Below the pieces are notes generated by a model that was not told the DNA's origin, made no database searches, and saw only the letters and a program-made list of their open reading frames with translations. Shown in pieces: positions 12,299 through 23,938 of a stretch of DNA of 64,000 nucleotides (positions are counted from its first letter, which is position 1; every line of letters starts with the position of its first letter). The DNA comes from Cordilura impudica. Lineage: Eukaryota > Arthropoda > Insecta > Diptera > Scathophagidae. A program made the position numbers and the translations under genes. Where the stretch lies: positions 199,701,026 to 199,765,025 of the forward strand of contig OY821521.1 of assembly GCA_963682025.1 (NCBI GenBank), given 5' to 3'.

Positions 12299-12702
12299 TG
12301 CCGTTTTCTTTTCTGACAAAAAATGTCGCCCTTTTTTGCCCTTTTCTGGAAAAGTGTATTTTTTTATATATTCTGAATTAAGAGCAACCTTGTATTATAT
12401 ATCAGTCGAAAGGTCTCAAAGTGCTGTGTTCATAAATACAAAAAAAAATTTGATTATTATCCTCTTGGAAGTCATAGGGTGAAGATATTCAAAAAAGGGG
12501 AACAATGGGGAAATATTCTCCCCCTATGACCTGAAAGAAGTCAATGGCTCGAATTTTTTGTGATTTATGAGGGCTCGACTTTGAGACCTTTCGATTGATA
12601 TATAAGATAAGGTTGCTCTTAATTCAGAATATATAAAAAAATACACTTTTCGAAAAAAGGGCAAAAACAGGGCGACATTTTTTGTCAGAAAAGAAAACGG
12701 CA
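12299..12702. mobile_element. Palindromic MITE, copy 1 (404 bp, TTA duplication)
   Basis: The first about 130 bp (from TGCCGTTTTCTTTTCTGACA) are nearly the exact reverse complement of the last about 130 bp (to TGTCAGAAAAGAAAACGGCA), so the strand can fold back on itself. TTA precedes (12296-12298) and follows (12703-12705) the element. A copy of exactly the same length sits inverted at 23532-23935 with TAA on both sides. A 3-bp TWA duplication is the mark of PIF/Harbinger-type elements, so it may be mobilised by such a transposase. It has no coding capacity. Confidence 0.9.
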
Positions 12703-12705
12703 TTA

Positions 12706-14325
12706 GATTGTTCGAAAACTTAAAACAAAAAATCTAAAAAATTTTATGGAAATTTCCGAAAACTTTCAAAGCTCAAAGTAAAATGAATGAATATAAAGCT
12801 AACACAAAAAAGACACTAAACAAAAAAAAAATTAAATTAGTAGCAGTCATGGCTGGAAAACATAGCATAGCTGTATTGAAAGCCATCTTGTAAAAGTGCG
12901 GCATGTACGTTCGAGTGGGTATATAAAGTAAAAAGTTAAGGTTATTTGAGGATTTGTGGCAAACAAAATAAAGGAGGAAAGTAGCTAAAACATACGCGTG
13001 ACTAGAATACTAACAAATATTTAAACAAATAACAACTAACAACAAAAACGATAGAAAAAACACAAGTAAAGAAGAAACATAAACTTTTTAAGATTCTAGG
13101 AACTTTTTTATTTAAGATTAGATAGTCTACTTTTGCCCATATAATTTTCGGTAACTCAAACAAACATATGAGTTGGGTTTTAGCTAAATAGATTTAAAAT
13201 AAAGTATAAGAAGATACTTGTTTGTTAGTCCTTCATAAAAGTGTTAATAAAATAGGAAATAAATAACTGTAATTTCAAACCAAATGAAAACAAAAATGAA
13301 AAAAGAAAACCAACACAAAATGGATATAATTTATAATAAAGTTTAGCCAAAAAGAAAATCTTTTAATATTCTAATAAAATCTCTATTTCAGGCCATAATT
13401 TACTTATAATGACTTTTTAATAAAAACAATCTTTTAATTTTGGCTAAAAATCTCTAAACAAATTACTCTTAAATATTTTTGTTTTTTTTTTTACTTAATA
13501 ACATTCCTTAGCCAACCTTAACGTTAACATTGTTGTAATTGCTTTTTTCCGAAAACACAATTTACATTCTTCAAATTTTGTTTGGCTGGAGTTTTCTTGT
13601 AATGTTTAAACTTTACAGAAATTAGTTTCTTTTGGTGTAGTTTAAAGAAGTTGCAGTGGCTTTTTTTTATCTTCAACCAAAAGAATTTTCTAAATAAGTT
13701 CAATGTCGACGAAATTTTCAGCGGCAAAGTTTCGTAACTTTGTTAATTCAACATTATACTGGCAATAGACTCACTTAAATGTCTGTTGTAGTCTATGAAT
13801 CTAAAGAATGTTGTTGTTACGAAAGAATATAATGAAATAGTTTTCTATATAATGCATTTACAACAAAAGTAAATAAAAAGTAAAATTCTTAATGGGCTTG
13901 GAAGACGTATAAGTGATATTAATTTTCAAGATTTTGGAATTTGTGCACATTTTAGTAATTTCAATTTATTTAAAATCATTTTTCTACAGACATGAACTTA
14001 AAATTTATTATTCTAACCCTTAAATTCATGATTCCTAAACATTTCGGAGGATTGGCTAAATATCGCTTCTATACCAATTCGTACCCTATGCTAATTGATT
14101 TAAAATGTGTACAATATATGGACGATCGAAGTTATTCTAATGGTTTTTTGGAGCCCCTAGATATTTTAAAAGCAGGTCTAACTTAAAAAATATGCAAATT
14201 TCTAAATTTTATTAAATCTATTCTTAACTGGTTGCATTCTACTTGATTTATATGATGAAATATCAATAATTCATATACTTCTAGTAGTAGCTGAAGTCGC
14301 CCTTTAAAAAGTCACAACAATTATT
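12706..14325. other. AT-rich sequence without recognised genes
   Basis: A/T-rich spacer with many A runs. Frames open around 13524-13727 and 13992-14186 are short, of AT-driven composition and match no family known to me. Confidence 0.45.
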
Positions 14326-14640
14326 TTTCATAAAAACTTACTTTTTAAGAAAATGTACTAAGAAAATGTTCTTTTTTAAGAAACGGTAATTTTGAAGAAA
14401 AAGTTGGTGTTATTAAAAAAGGCACTTTTCTAAGAAAACTAACTTTTTAAAATAAGGTAGTCTTTTAAGAAAAAGTACTTTTTAAGAAAATTTTCTTTTT
14501 TAATAAAAGCCCTTTTCTAAGCAAAGATAATTTTTTAAGAAAAAGTAAATATTTAGGAAAATTAAATTTTTTAGAAAATTTAATTTTCTAAAAAAAGCAC
14601 TTTTCTAAGAAAGGACTTTTAAGAAAAATTATTAAATTAA
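14326..14640. repeat. Degenerate AAGAAAA/TTTTCTTAAA short-unit repeat
   Basis: Words such as TTTTTAAGAAAA, CTTTTCTAAGAAAA and TTTAAGAAAAAGTACTTTT recur about every 25-40 bp across some 300 bp. The unit is itself partly palindromic, so the tract has many small hairpins. It looks like a decayed tandem repeat. Confidence 0.6.
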
Positions 14641-14999
14641 CCTTTATGTGCGATTTCAATCAAAATTTTTTCATTGAAATTGAAATTTCTGAAACTGCTT
14701 GAGAACTACTAACTTTCAAACAATTTATTAGTTTTGAAGCCGTACAGCTACAAATTTTTCGTAATTTGTGAGAGAGATCAATTTACTGTTAACGCCCTTA
14801 ACTGCGCACCAAGGTACGCGGGTACCTGAACGTGTTTTATATGCGAAACCGGCCATTGTAAGTATAGATTTTAAAGTTGTTAGTAGCTCTGCATATATAA
14901 ATAAAAGAACATTTATATTAAAAATATAAACATAATTTAATTCATAAAATAAGAAAACAGATACATAAATAACATAACCCATAAAGAACAAAGTTTTTA
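14641..14999. other. Spacer, nothing recognised
   Basis: Contains a less AT-rich stretch at 14790-14860 (ACGCCCTTAACTGCGCACC, TACGCGGGTACCTGAACG) with no interpretable frame. No second copy seen in the window. Confidence 0.35.
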
Positions 15000-15375
15000 T
15001 TAAAACTCTTTCTTTCCTTATGCATATGAGTTTTAAATTTCTCCGTGACTCTGTGTGACTATTTTAAAATTAATCTTTGACCACAACAAGTATATGGACA
15101 AAGTTTCAGATCGATCGCATGAAGGGAAGCAAGGTTTTAATATATACGTGATTGTGCGTAACTAAGTCAAATTTAATATTTTTTCACAGCAAGTATATAT
15201 GCCAAGTTTAAGATCAATCGGATGAGGGAAAATATTTAGATCACTCCGTGACTGTGCGTGACTATGCGTGACTGTGCGCGACTACCACAAAATTAATCTG
15301 CAGTCACAACAAGATTATGGGCCAAGTTTCAGATCAATTGGATAGGAAAGAGTTTAAAAAATAAACAATTTTTAC
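15000..15375. repeat. Three diverged tandem units of about 110-130 bp
   Basis: Each unit has a GTGACTxTGxGTGACT part followed by CACAACAAGTATATGGxCCAAGTTTCAGATCxATCGGATGxGG. They start near 15040, 15150 and 15245. The third unit has expanded the first part to four GTGACTxTGCG words. The sequence is of the type found inside dispersed repeats rather than genes. No function is suggested. Confidence 0.6.
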
Positions 15376-16699
15376 CAATCGACCAACATAACTAAATATC
15401 TCCCCTTTCGCTTAACAGTGAATATGGAACGTGTTGCAATGATCAACATTTTTTTTTTTCATCTTTTTTACTTGTTTTGCTACCGGTTCCATATATTTTT
15501 GATAGAAAATCGCTTAAAACTTGTATTGATATAGGTTGAGCCACGTCAAAAGAAAATTTAAATATAAAATATTATATAAATATCATATCGTAAAAAAACG
15601 ACAAACATTTTTCAAAAATTTAAAAAAAGAAAATAAGTAAAAAATATATATATGTATGTATATTTAAGCTATTAACTATGAAAGATGTCTCAATAAGGTA
15701 TTTAAAAAAAATCTGATTACATTAAAATAATTTAGTTTGAAACAATTTAATGTGATATAACTGATAAACTATGAATGACCTATGGACCTATCTGTATAAT
15801 ACCATTGTATGCCACACCTTTGACACCATTATTAAATTGTTTCTATAGAAATTTTGAAATAACGATATTTTCATCGCCATCACTTTACAGTTTATTTTAT
15901 ACTTAATTTTAATAAATACTTTAACGAATGCCATTTTCTTCAATATTAAATTTATGTATAAATAAATGTTTACATTTTAAGTGTTAGAGCACATGCCATG
16001 ACACGTTCAAACATGTTTTAATGGCAAAAAAAAATACAAATACCAGGAAATGTTTAACAAATATAACAAAACACATAAACTCACACACGCAAAACAATAA
16101 AAACTAATATCAACACTACCATCATCATCATCGACAACGCAAACCAACAACATCACCAACAATTCATTCAACAAACTCGCACCAAACACCACCACTACCA
16201 CCATGACCACTACTGTTACTGCTGCTATACACGTACTCGTAAGTGTGGTTTAAAACTCTAGAATGGTTGATAATAATAGAAAACCAAGTACTTTGCAACC
16301 GACTGTCATTCTGCTGATCATTTACAGCGCCAAAGAGGACAAAGCAGAGGTTTCAAAACAAAACCTACCAATCAATTGTTAAACAAATATTGTAAAAATC
16401 AATGGAAACAGAAAAAAGGCAAATAAAAATATAAAAAAGAAAACTAAGAAAATAAACCATAAATATAGAAAAATTTATACAGCTGCGGTTTTTCTCAAAA
16501 ACATACATTTAAACGAAAATGTATTTAGATTGACAATTATTTGTTCAACTCTTTAATAAATAGTTTTTTGCAAGCGAAATAATTTCTATTTTTATAAACA
16601 GTTGTTATTGGAAAAAAAAAATGAATGTAACACAATACAGTGGCCATCATTATAATAGACATACTTGTGTATGTTTCCAATATTGTTTGTAAATTTATT
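15376..16699. other. AT-rich spacer with ACC/CAT triplet-rich patch
   Basis: At 16105-16215 the plus strand is rich in CACCATCATCATCATC- and ACCACCACTACCACC-like words, a cryptic simple repeat. No protein or RNA gene is recognised in the rest. Confidence 0.45.
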
Positions 16700-17251
16700 G
16701 TTTTGTTAATGATTTATGATAAAAACTTCTATAAATAAGGATTTTGATTTAAATTTGCATAAACTTGAATTTAGAGAAAAAAATACGAATTAAAAATTGT
16801 TGCCATTTTCTGCTTAGAAACAAATCGAAGAACTTTTATTGTAAATATATTAACTCGAATCGATATTTATGAGAATTAAAAAATCATTAGATATATATTT
16901 TGGAAAATATATGCATTCAATGCAATTTATACAAAAATATACAACAGCAACTGCATTGGTAGATGTTAAAAAAAAATATTGATTCGGATAGATATTTTAT
17001 GAAAAAATTAAATTAAATGATTATTTTGATGAAAATATGTATTTGAAGGAAAATATTTAAAAATTTGCAACTAAAAATCGATTTACAATTATTGAAAATC
17101 TAAATACTGATTCGGATAGTCAATAAGTAAGGACTATGTTAAAAAATATATATGCAAAAATATGCATTGGCATCAAAATATGCAAAAATATGCAACTATA
17201 AATCGATACAATTTTATTGTAAATGTATTGAATCTGATAAAGAGCTACATA
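16700..17251. repeat. Degenerate AT-rich satellite-like repeat, left part
   Basis: Recurring words in the same order: AATAAGGATTTTGATTTAAA, AAAATATGCAAAAATATGCAAC, AAATCGATxxAATTTTATTG, TATTGATTCGGATAGATATTTTATGAAAAA. Spacing suggests a unit near 140 bp, with heavy divergence and deletions. The same words continue after the mariner element (18562 on), so this was one array before the insertion. Confidence 0.6.
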
Positions 17252-18561
17252 TAACGGGTGATTTTTTAAGAGCTTGATAACTTTTTTTAAAAAAAAAACG
17301 CATAAAATTTGCAAAATCTCATCGGTTCTTTATTTGAAACGTTAGATTGGTCCATGACATTTACTTTTTGAAGATAATTTCATTTAAATGTTGACCGCGG
17401 CTGCGTCTTAGGTGGTCCATTCGGAAAGTCCAATTTTGGGCAACTTTTTCGAGCATTTCGGCCGGAATAGCCCGAATTTCTTCGGAAATGTTGTCTTCCA
17501 AAGCTGGAATAGTTGCTGGCTTATTTCTGTAGACTTTAGACTTGACGTAGCCCCACAAAAAATAGTCTAAAGGCGTCAAATCGCATGATCTTGGTGGTCA
17601 ACTTACCGGTCCATTTCTTGAGATGAATTGTTCTCCGAAGTTTTCCCTCAAAATGGCCATAGAATCGCGAGCTGTGTGGCATGTAGCGCCATCTTGTTGA
17701 AACCACATGTCAACCAAGTTCAGTTCTTCCATTTTTGGCAACAAAAAGTTTGTTAGCATCGAACGATAGCGATCGCCATTCACCGTAACGTTGCGTCCAA
17801 CAGCATCTTTGAAAAAATACGGTCCAATGATTCCACCAGCGTACAAACCACACCAAACAGTGCATTTTTCGGGATGCATGGGCAGTTCTTGAACGGCTTC
17901 TGGTTGCTCTTCACTCCAAATACGGCAATTTTGCTTATTTACGAAGCCATTCAACCAGAAATGAGCCTCATCGCTGAACAAAATTTGTCGATAAAAAAGC
18001 GGATTTTCTGCCAACTTTTCTAGGGCCCATTCACTGAAAATTAGACGTTGTGGCAGATCGTTCGGCTTCAGTTCTTGCACGAGCTGTATTTTATACGGTT
18101 TTACACCAAGATCTTTGCGTAAAATCTTCCATGTGGTCGAATAACACAAACCCAATTGCTGCGAACGGCGACGAATCGACATTTCACGGTCTTCAGTAAC
18201 ACTCTCAGAAACAGACGCAATATTCTCTTCTGTACGCACTGTACGCATTCGTGTGGTTGGTTTAATGTCCAATAAAGTAAACTGAGTGCGAAACTTGGTC
18301 ACAATCGCATTAATTGTTTGCTCACTTGGTCGATTATGTAGACCATAAATCGGACGTAAAGCGCGAAACACATTTCGAACCGAACACTGATTTTGGTAAT
18401 AAAATTCAATGATTTGCAAGCGTTGCTCGTTAGTAAGTCTATTCATGATGAAATGTCAAAGCATACTGAGCATCTTTCTCTTTGACACCATGTCTGAAAT
18501 CCCACGTGATCTGTCAAATACTAATGCATGAAAATCCTAACCTCAAAAAAATCACCCGTTA
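17252..18561 (-). mobile_element. mariner-family DNA transposon, nearly intact (element 17254-18559)
   Basis: Terminal inverted repeats begin ACGGGTGATTTTTT at 17254 and at 18559 (reverse strand: ACGGGTGATTTTTTTGAGG). TA is present on both outer sides (17252-17253 and 18560-18561), the dinucleotide that Tc1/mariner elements duplicate. The element is 1306 bp and carries one transposase gene on the minus strand, disrupted by a single stop. The short TIRs, compact size and one gene are the normal mariner plan. The sequence is far less decayed than the other transposons here, so it is a young insertion. It lies inside the AT-rich satellite. Confidence 0.95.
17361..18446 (-). pseudogene. mariner transposase with one in-frame stop
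   Basis: The protein starts MNRLTNEQRLQIIEFYYQ at 18446 and ends HLNEIIFKK at 17361, 361 codons. An N-terminal helix-turn-helix pair (residues about 1-60, with LHNRPSEQTINAIV) binds the TIR. A second HTH lies at about 90-120 (SIRRRSQQLGLCYSTTWKIL). The catalytic domain shows ILFSDEAHFWLNG (first Asp), WFQQDGATCHTA (second Asp) and CDLTPLDYFLWG (third acid, Asp). The third Asp lies 37 residues after the second, so this is not the classical DD34D spacing. The only lesion is TGA at 17598-17600 (GPVS-stop-PPRS), where the equivalent motif normally has Trp, so a single TGG-to-TGA change is likely. Otherwise it appears full length. Confidence 0.93.
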
Positions 18562-19130
18562 CTTAAATCGATATACACAAAAATGCATTTAAAGCAAAAT
18601 ATGCTAAAATATCCGAATAAAAGTATATTGACATAAATTTAAAAAATATGGGTTATTATTATTATTATATTTTTTGCAAGAAACTCAAAAAAATGTGGAT
18701 TTTGCTGAATAACTGCAGAAATATAAATTTAAAGCAAAATATGTAACTACACATCGATGACATTTTATTGTCCTTTTTTTTTGATTCAGAAAGATATTTT
18801 TGAAAAAAAATTCAATAAATAAGGATTTTGATTAAAAAATATGAACACCGTGCTGTGAAACAAAATGTGCAAATATATGCAACGACAAATTGATTGAAAA
18901 ATATTTTTAAAAAAATATTGATTCTGATAGATACTCGTATTTTTATGAAAAATATTCACTAAATTAAGGTTTTGATTTAAAAGAAAACATAGGATGACAA
19001 GCATTTAAGCAAAATATGCAAAAATATGAATCTGCAAGTTGATAGATAAAATTTCAAAAAATATTAATTCGAATCAATAATTATGAAAGAAGTTCAATAA
19101 AGAATATATGCAAAAATTTGTGTTCATATT
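18562..19130. repeat. Degenerate AT-rich satellite-like repeat, right part
   Basis: Continues the array left of the mariner: AAAGCAAAATATG, CATCGATGACATTTTATTG, TTCAATAAATAAGGATTTTG, AAAATATTGATTCTGATAG and TTTTTATGAAAAATATTCA recur. A few words of the same family appear again at 19560-19660 (GTCGATAACAGTTATGG, ATGATTCGAAGAGGTATT). Confidence 0.6.
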
Positions 19131-21640
19131 ACTTTTTATCGCAGATAGTAATTTCAGAATCGTTTTTCTTATGTATACAATTTTCCGGAAAAGTTTTTGT
19201 CTTCGACAACCCTAAATGATATTGGCTGCAGAATATTTCTTGAAAAAATGGCCCATAAAAATTGCAGTTATCGGGTTAAATTATCCTACGGAAAAATAAT
19301 GTCTCCGAAAATTTTCTTAGGGACATCCGAACTCAGAACTTAGATCGGAAGAACTTTTACACTTGTTTTTGCATCTTATTCCAAACAGTGTTGGCCAAAA
19401 AAACGGAAAATTGAAACAGGCATTAAATTTTACTGTACTTAGACAGGACCAAAACCCTAGGGGGTTTTACTATACTAACCTAGTACATTCAAAAATTTGT
19501 TACACAGTGTAATTTATTGATTTCGTTAGAAATTTCTGAAAAGGGTTTCATAAATGAGCATTTTGGATGAAAATATATAAAAAGAAAAATATATAAAAAT
19601 ACGTAGCTACAAGTCGATAACAGTTATGGTAAATTTAATGATTCGAAGAGGTATTTATTACGTATCCATACAATTCCTGGTCCTCTTTCTTATATTCATT
19701 ATAGTTTTAATTATTTTTAACTTGCTTGCTAAAAACAAAAATATTTATATTTAAACCATTAAGAATATTTTATCTAATAAAGCTTAACTTATTTATGAAC
19801 ATATTTTTATCCACCTTGTAAAAATATAAATCATTAACTAAAGTAAATGAAATATCAATTAAGGATAAATTACAAAATGAAAAAATAAAAAAATTGTAAT
19901 ATCATTTGCATGTCCTTCGTTTTATTCCCAACTCTTATTAATCATGCAAAAAAATAATAATTAAAATGTCTTTCATTTCTCCCCGCAACTTTGTAATCAA
20001 TAATAAAAGTTCATGAGAAAAAAATAAATAAATATATAAGTATATACATATATACAAACTAGGGCATACTGATATAAGGACCTATCGACCAATTTAATGA
20101 TTTTTAAATATTTTGAAACACTGTGCTGCTTAACAACTAATACGAAGCTTGAGCCAAATATTTCTACATCTTAGAATTGGTTTATATGACCTTATGTTAG
20201 TTAGCCCTCGAGATATGTACAGAGAGAATTTAATATGTCTCTGTCCAACAATGTTGTAACCTATATATGAGTATGTTTATGTGTGTGTGAGTTGGTGTGT
20301 GCATGAATGTGTAACGTTTAAATATTATTGTTTTATTCACATAAAATTTACGACCATTTAAAGCTGCATTAAGATTGCAGTTGCTCGTATGTTGTTGTTC
20401 TTGTTTCGAGAATTTCAATAGTGAGAAACCGAGTGCGCGTGCATGCGTATCTCTGAAAAACGCATTAAAATAAATGTAAACACTTTTACGAGTCATTAAA
20501 ATAAAACCTTTGACAACCAAGAAATAAACTAGTTATTTTGTCATGCCATAATAATATTCACCAAGCAACAAAAAAAACAAAAAAAAAACAGTTCATGTTA
20601 TTTTTCAAGCTGATGAAAGAGATAGATGGACAGTCAAACAGTTTGGACATGAAGGATGACATGTCAAGAAATCATTGAGAAGTAGTCACACGGTTTAACG
20701 AGTTCATGACATTTAATTAATGAAAAGAATTATTAATTGGAAAAAAATTTACAGCTGAAAAATAATTAAGTATTTTTTAATATAAAGTAAATTTTTATAG
20801 GGGTTTAAAGGAAATGGCGGATAATAGAAGATTAAATATATATATATGATTTCAAATTGAAATCATGAAATCAATTTAGGATTTGGAATGCAATCATGTG
20901 ATTGCAATTAAATCGATTGCAAGCGTTTACAGCTCTGAACTCGTTTTCCGTAAATTTTATTTAAAAATATCTTAAAATCCAAAGCTGGCCTTGACATATA
21001 ATGGGTTAACGTTCTCAGATTTATCCCAAGTTTTAGTAACGGATGTTCTACACATTTCGTTAATATATTTTAAGCGTAGCATCTAAAAATTGAACAGCAC
21101 TTACAAAATATTTGAATTTTTTGAATAAATTGTCTTTTATTAGCTTGGGGTCATATGTGACCCCAATTTCAAAAGGGTTCATGTGGTCATATTATTATTT
21201 TCCAAAACCCTAGGCTATTAAGATAAAATACAACATTTAAAAATAGACAAGTGATGAATTTTTGATACAAAGAATTTAGAAATAGTACATTTACAGAATA
21301 TTTTACAAAAAAACCCATTTTGCTCGAAATCCGCAAAATATTAAATCCTTGCCAAAAAAAAAAAAAAATGGTTCAGGGATTTACCTAAGAACTCACACAG
21401 TTAATCTTTGACATACATTTAACAAGACCTTAAAGAAGTAAATCAATTTTTTAAATTTCGTTTCAGAAAATTTTTAAAAATTTGAAAAAGGAGTTTTCAA
21501 AATTTTATCAAAACAATTTTCCATTTTCGGTCTCAATGCTTAATAGGTTAACAATAGGTTAATAAAACAATACTTCATATCTGAGTACTTACTTAAAGTT
21601 GAAAAATGACATCAAATTTCATGACCTAGTTTTTTTTGGC
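19131..21640. other. Non-coding AT-rich sequence
   Basis: No recognised gene. 20255-20330 has a TGTG-rich patch. 20840-20930 contains several small near-palindromes around ATTGAAATCATG and AATCATGTGATTGCAATT. Frames such as 20230-20520 on the minus strand are open by chance over the TG/AC-rich patch. Confidence 0.4.
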
Positions 21641-21649
21641 ACAAAAGTG

Positions 21650-22475
21650 GTCAGAGGCATTTGCTATTTCTTGGCGAGTTTTTATTCGATTTTGAAGTCT
21701 TATAGCTTTTTGGGAATATAATTTACTACTGATTGCAAATTATATAACAATTGGTGGGAAAAATTAAACTATAGAGCGAAAAAAGTCATATTTTCCCCAT
21801 ATAACTAAACACACTTGAAATTTTCAATCGCGTTGAGCCACCCCTAAATGTTTTTTGATTGGCCCAAAACTTTGTATTTCTCAGTTGTTTTACCTTTCGC
21901 ATATTTCTAGGGGGTGCGACGGAGAGTTTGAACACTTTTTTTTTCTCCATATAATAAAGGGCCACCCTAGCGCATATGCTAAAAATTGAAAAACCGTTGT
22001 TTTGAGTTACAAAACATTTTTTATATATATATATATGCCACTCGCATCCCACTAAGCGACCAAACAGCTCCTAAAGGAAAAAACCTAGACTTTTTTTAGG
22101 CAAAAAAAAAGAAATTTTTTTTAAAAAAAAGTGAAAAAAATTTTTGATTTTGCAAAAAAAAAAGTCAAAAAAAAATTTTTTTATTTTTTTAATTTTTTTG
22201 CGAAAGATTGAAGAAATAGCTATCTAAACTATTTAGGACAAATTTTGCTAAGAACAATAGGTAAAAACTTACTTGGATGAGAAAAAACACCTGTTTGGCC
22301 AAAATGTCAAATTTTGACCCCACCCAACTCAGAGAGTTCTGGACCGATATTGTACAAAAATTGTGTCTAAACTACTATCTAATAGGACTAATTTCATTGC
22401 AAATTTCATCCCGATCGGAAGACATCGGTTTCAAAAGTTGGTTCACTTGACATGAAACGCCCCATATATATTAAT
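21650..22475 (+). repeat. Interspersed repeat family F, long copy
   Basis: From about 21960 to 22475 the sequence is the diverged reverse complement of 59818-60270. Shared blocks: ACTCGCATCCCACTAAGCGACCAAA, CTAAAGGAAAAAACC, TTGAAGAAATAGCTATxxAAACTA, TTGCTAAGAACAATAGGTAAAAA, CACCTGTTTG, ATCCCGATCGGAAGACATCGGTTT and TTGACATGAAAC. A third short copy in the plus sense lies at 60525-60600. An A/T homopolymer block sits in the middle of each. No coding sequence or TIR identified; superfamily unknown. Confidence 0.75.
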
Positions 22476-22479
22476 TAAT

Positions 22480-23525
22480 TCTAAATTATGAATGACCCCT
22501 GAGACCTTTCACCTACATTTATTATTTATTTAATTTTTTATTTTATTTTATTATTTTGCTGAAATTTTTAAATTGAATTTATTTTATTTTTACTCAATCC
22601 ATTGTACGTGTGTCCCTTCGCTCGTGTATACGAATTTAAAAAAAGACCTGAACAACCCCCTTAAAAGTTGTTAAACAAAACAACAACAACAAAAATCTAT
22701 ACGAATATATCAACATACTTAAAAGTGTAACATACGTGGCCAACATAATAAAATTTATGTTCAATGTGACACTATGACACACACCCACAATCGCACACAT
22801 CTACTTGAATCGAAACTCATACGCGTACACTTTTATTCACAAATGCGCCTAAAAATAGATTTGTTTTTATTTTTATTTCTATTTTGTGCATTAGTTATGA
22901 TACCCTTCTTATGGTTTAAACAGTTCATTACCCACAGTAAAAATAAACCGGGGAATATTGAAAGGGATTATATAACATAAACAAATATTTTATATCTTTT
23001 CTGTTTTTTCAGAATTTTTTTTTAAAGAACTTGTTAAAATTTTGGTATTTGGGATCTTTATTGGCGCAATTTTTATCTTTATCTTTTTTGATAATATAAA
23101 AGACTTCTTATGCTTTTGAATATCACTAGTGTTGTGAACAGTGTGGCTACGCAGTATTCATGCGAAGGAGTATAGGAGAATTTTTGAAATGAACCATTTC
23201 AATAAAGAATTCAAACTATTAAAATTTCGAATAAATTAATAATAATCGAATAACTTAAATTAGCGGGAGAAAATAATCAGCCCGATTCTGAATATTCCCG
23301 TGAGGAAAACAAATATAAGGGAGACATAATTACGAATTTTCCAATTACCCAGGGAGTTTATTTCACAATGAGGGGAAAGGCAAAAATTCCTGGGAAATTC
23401 TTATTTAGAATTGGTATAAATATTTTAGCAACTTTTTGCATCGATCTTGAAAAAGTAAATTATTTTTTTAAAAATAAAAAAATTATATGGAAATTTTTTC
23501 TGTAGTAAATAAAAAAAAATTTATA
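22480..23525. other. AT-rich spacer, no gene recognised
   Basis: Includes an AAC-rich patch at 22675-22700. The open frame at 22774-22980 is not similar to a family I know. Nothing else is supported. Confidence 0.4.
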
Positions 23526-23531
23526 ATTTAA

Positions 23532-23935
23532 TGCCGTTTTCTTTTCTGACAAAAATGTCGCCCTTTTATTGCCCTTTTTTCGAAAAGTGTATTTTTTATA
23601 TATTTTGAATTAAGAGAAACCTTATCTTATATGTCCATCGAAAGGCCTCAAAGTCGAGCCCTCATAAATCACAAAAAATTCCAGCCATTGACTTCTTTCA
23701 GGTCATACTGTGAGAATATATCCCCATTGTTCCCCTTTTTTGAATATTTTCACCCTATGACTTCCAAGAGGATAATAATCAAAATTTTTATGCAGTTATG
23801 AACACAGCACTTGGAGACCTTTCGATTGATATATAATATAAGGTTGCTCTTAATTCACCATATATAAAAAAATATACTTTTCCAAAAAAGGCCAAAAAAA
23901 AAGGGCGACATTTTTTGTCAGAAAAGAAAACGGCA
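23532..23935. mobile_element. Palindromic MITE, copy 2 (404 bp, TAA duplication, inverted)
   Basis: Same family and same length as 12299-12702 but in opposite orientation, judged from the non-palindromic centre (CAAAGTCGAGCCCTCATAAATC near the left here, near the right there). It starts TGCCGTTTTCTTTTCTGACA and ends with the complement. TAA lies at 23529-23531 and again at 23936-23938. The arms are long enough for the whole element to form one hairpin. Confidence 0.9.
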
Positions 23936-23938
23936 TAA

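Noticed and set aside
16007..16210. Minus-strand frame rich in Val/Asp over the CAT/ACC patch
   Set aside because: Composition reflects a cryptic triplet repeat; no start context or homology pattern.
23529..23938. Idea that the palindromic MITE is the inverted arm pair of the 55.8-59.1 kb transposon
   Set aside because: Both have TWA duplications, but the ends differ (TGCCGTTTTC against CACCAGCC) and no internal blocks are shared.
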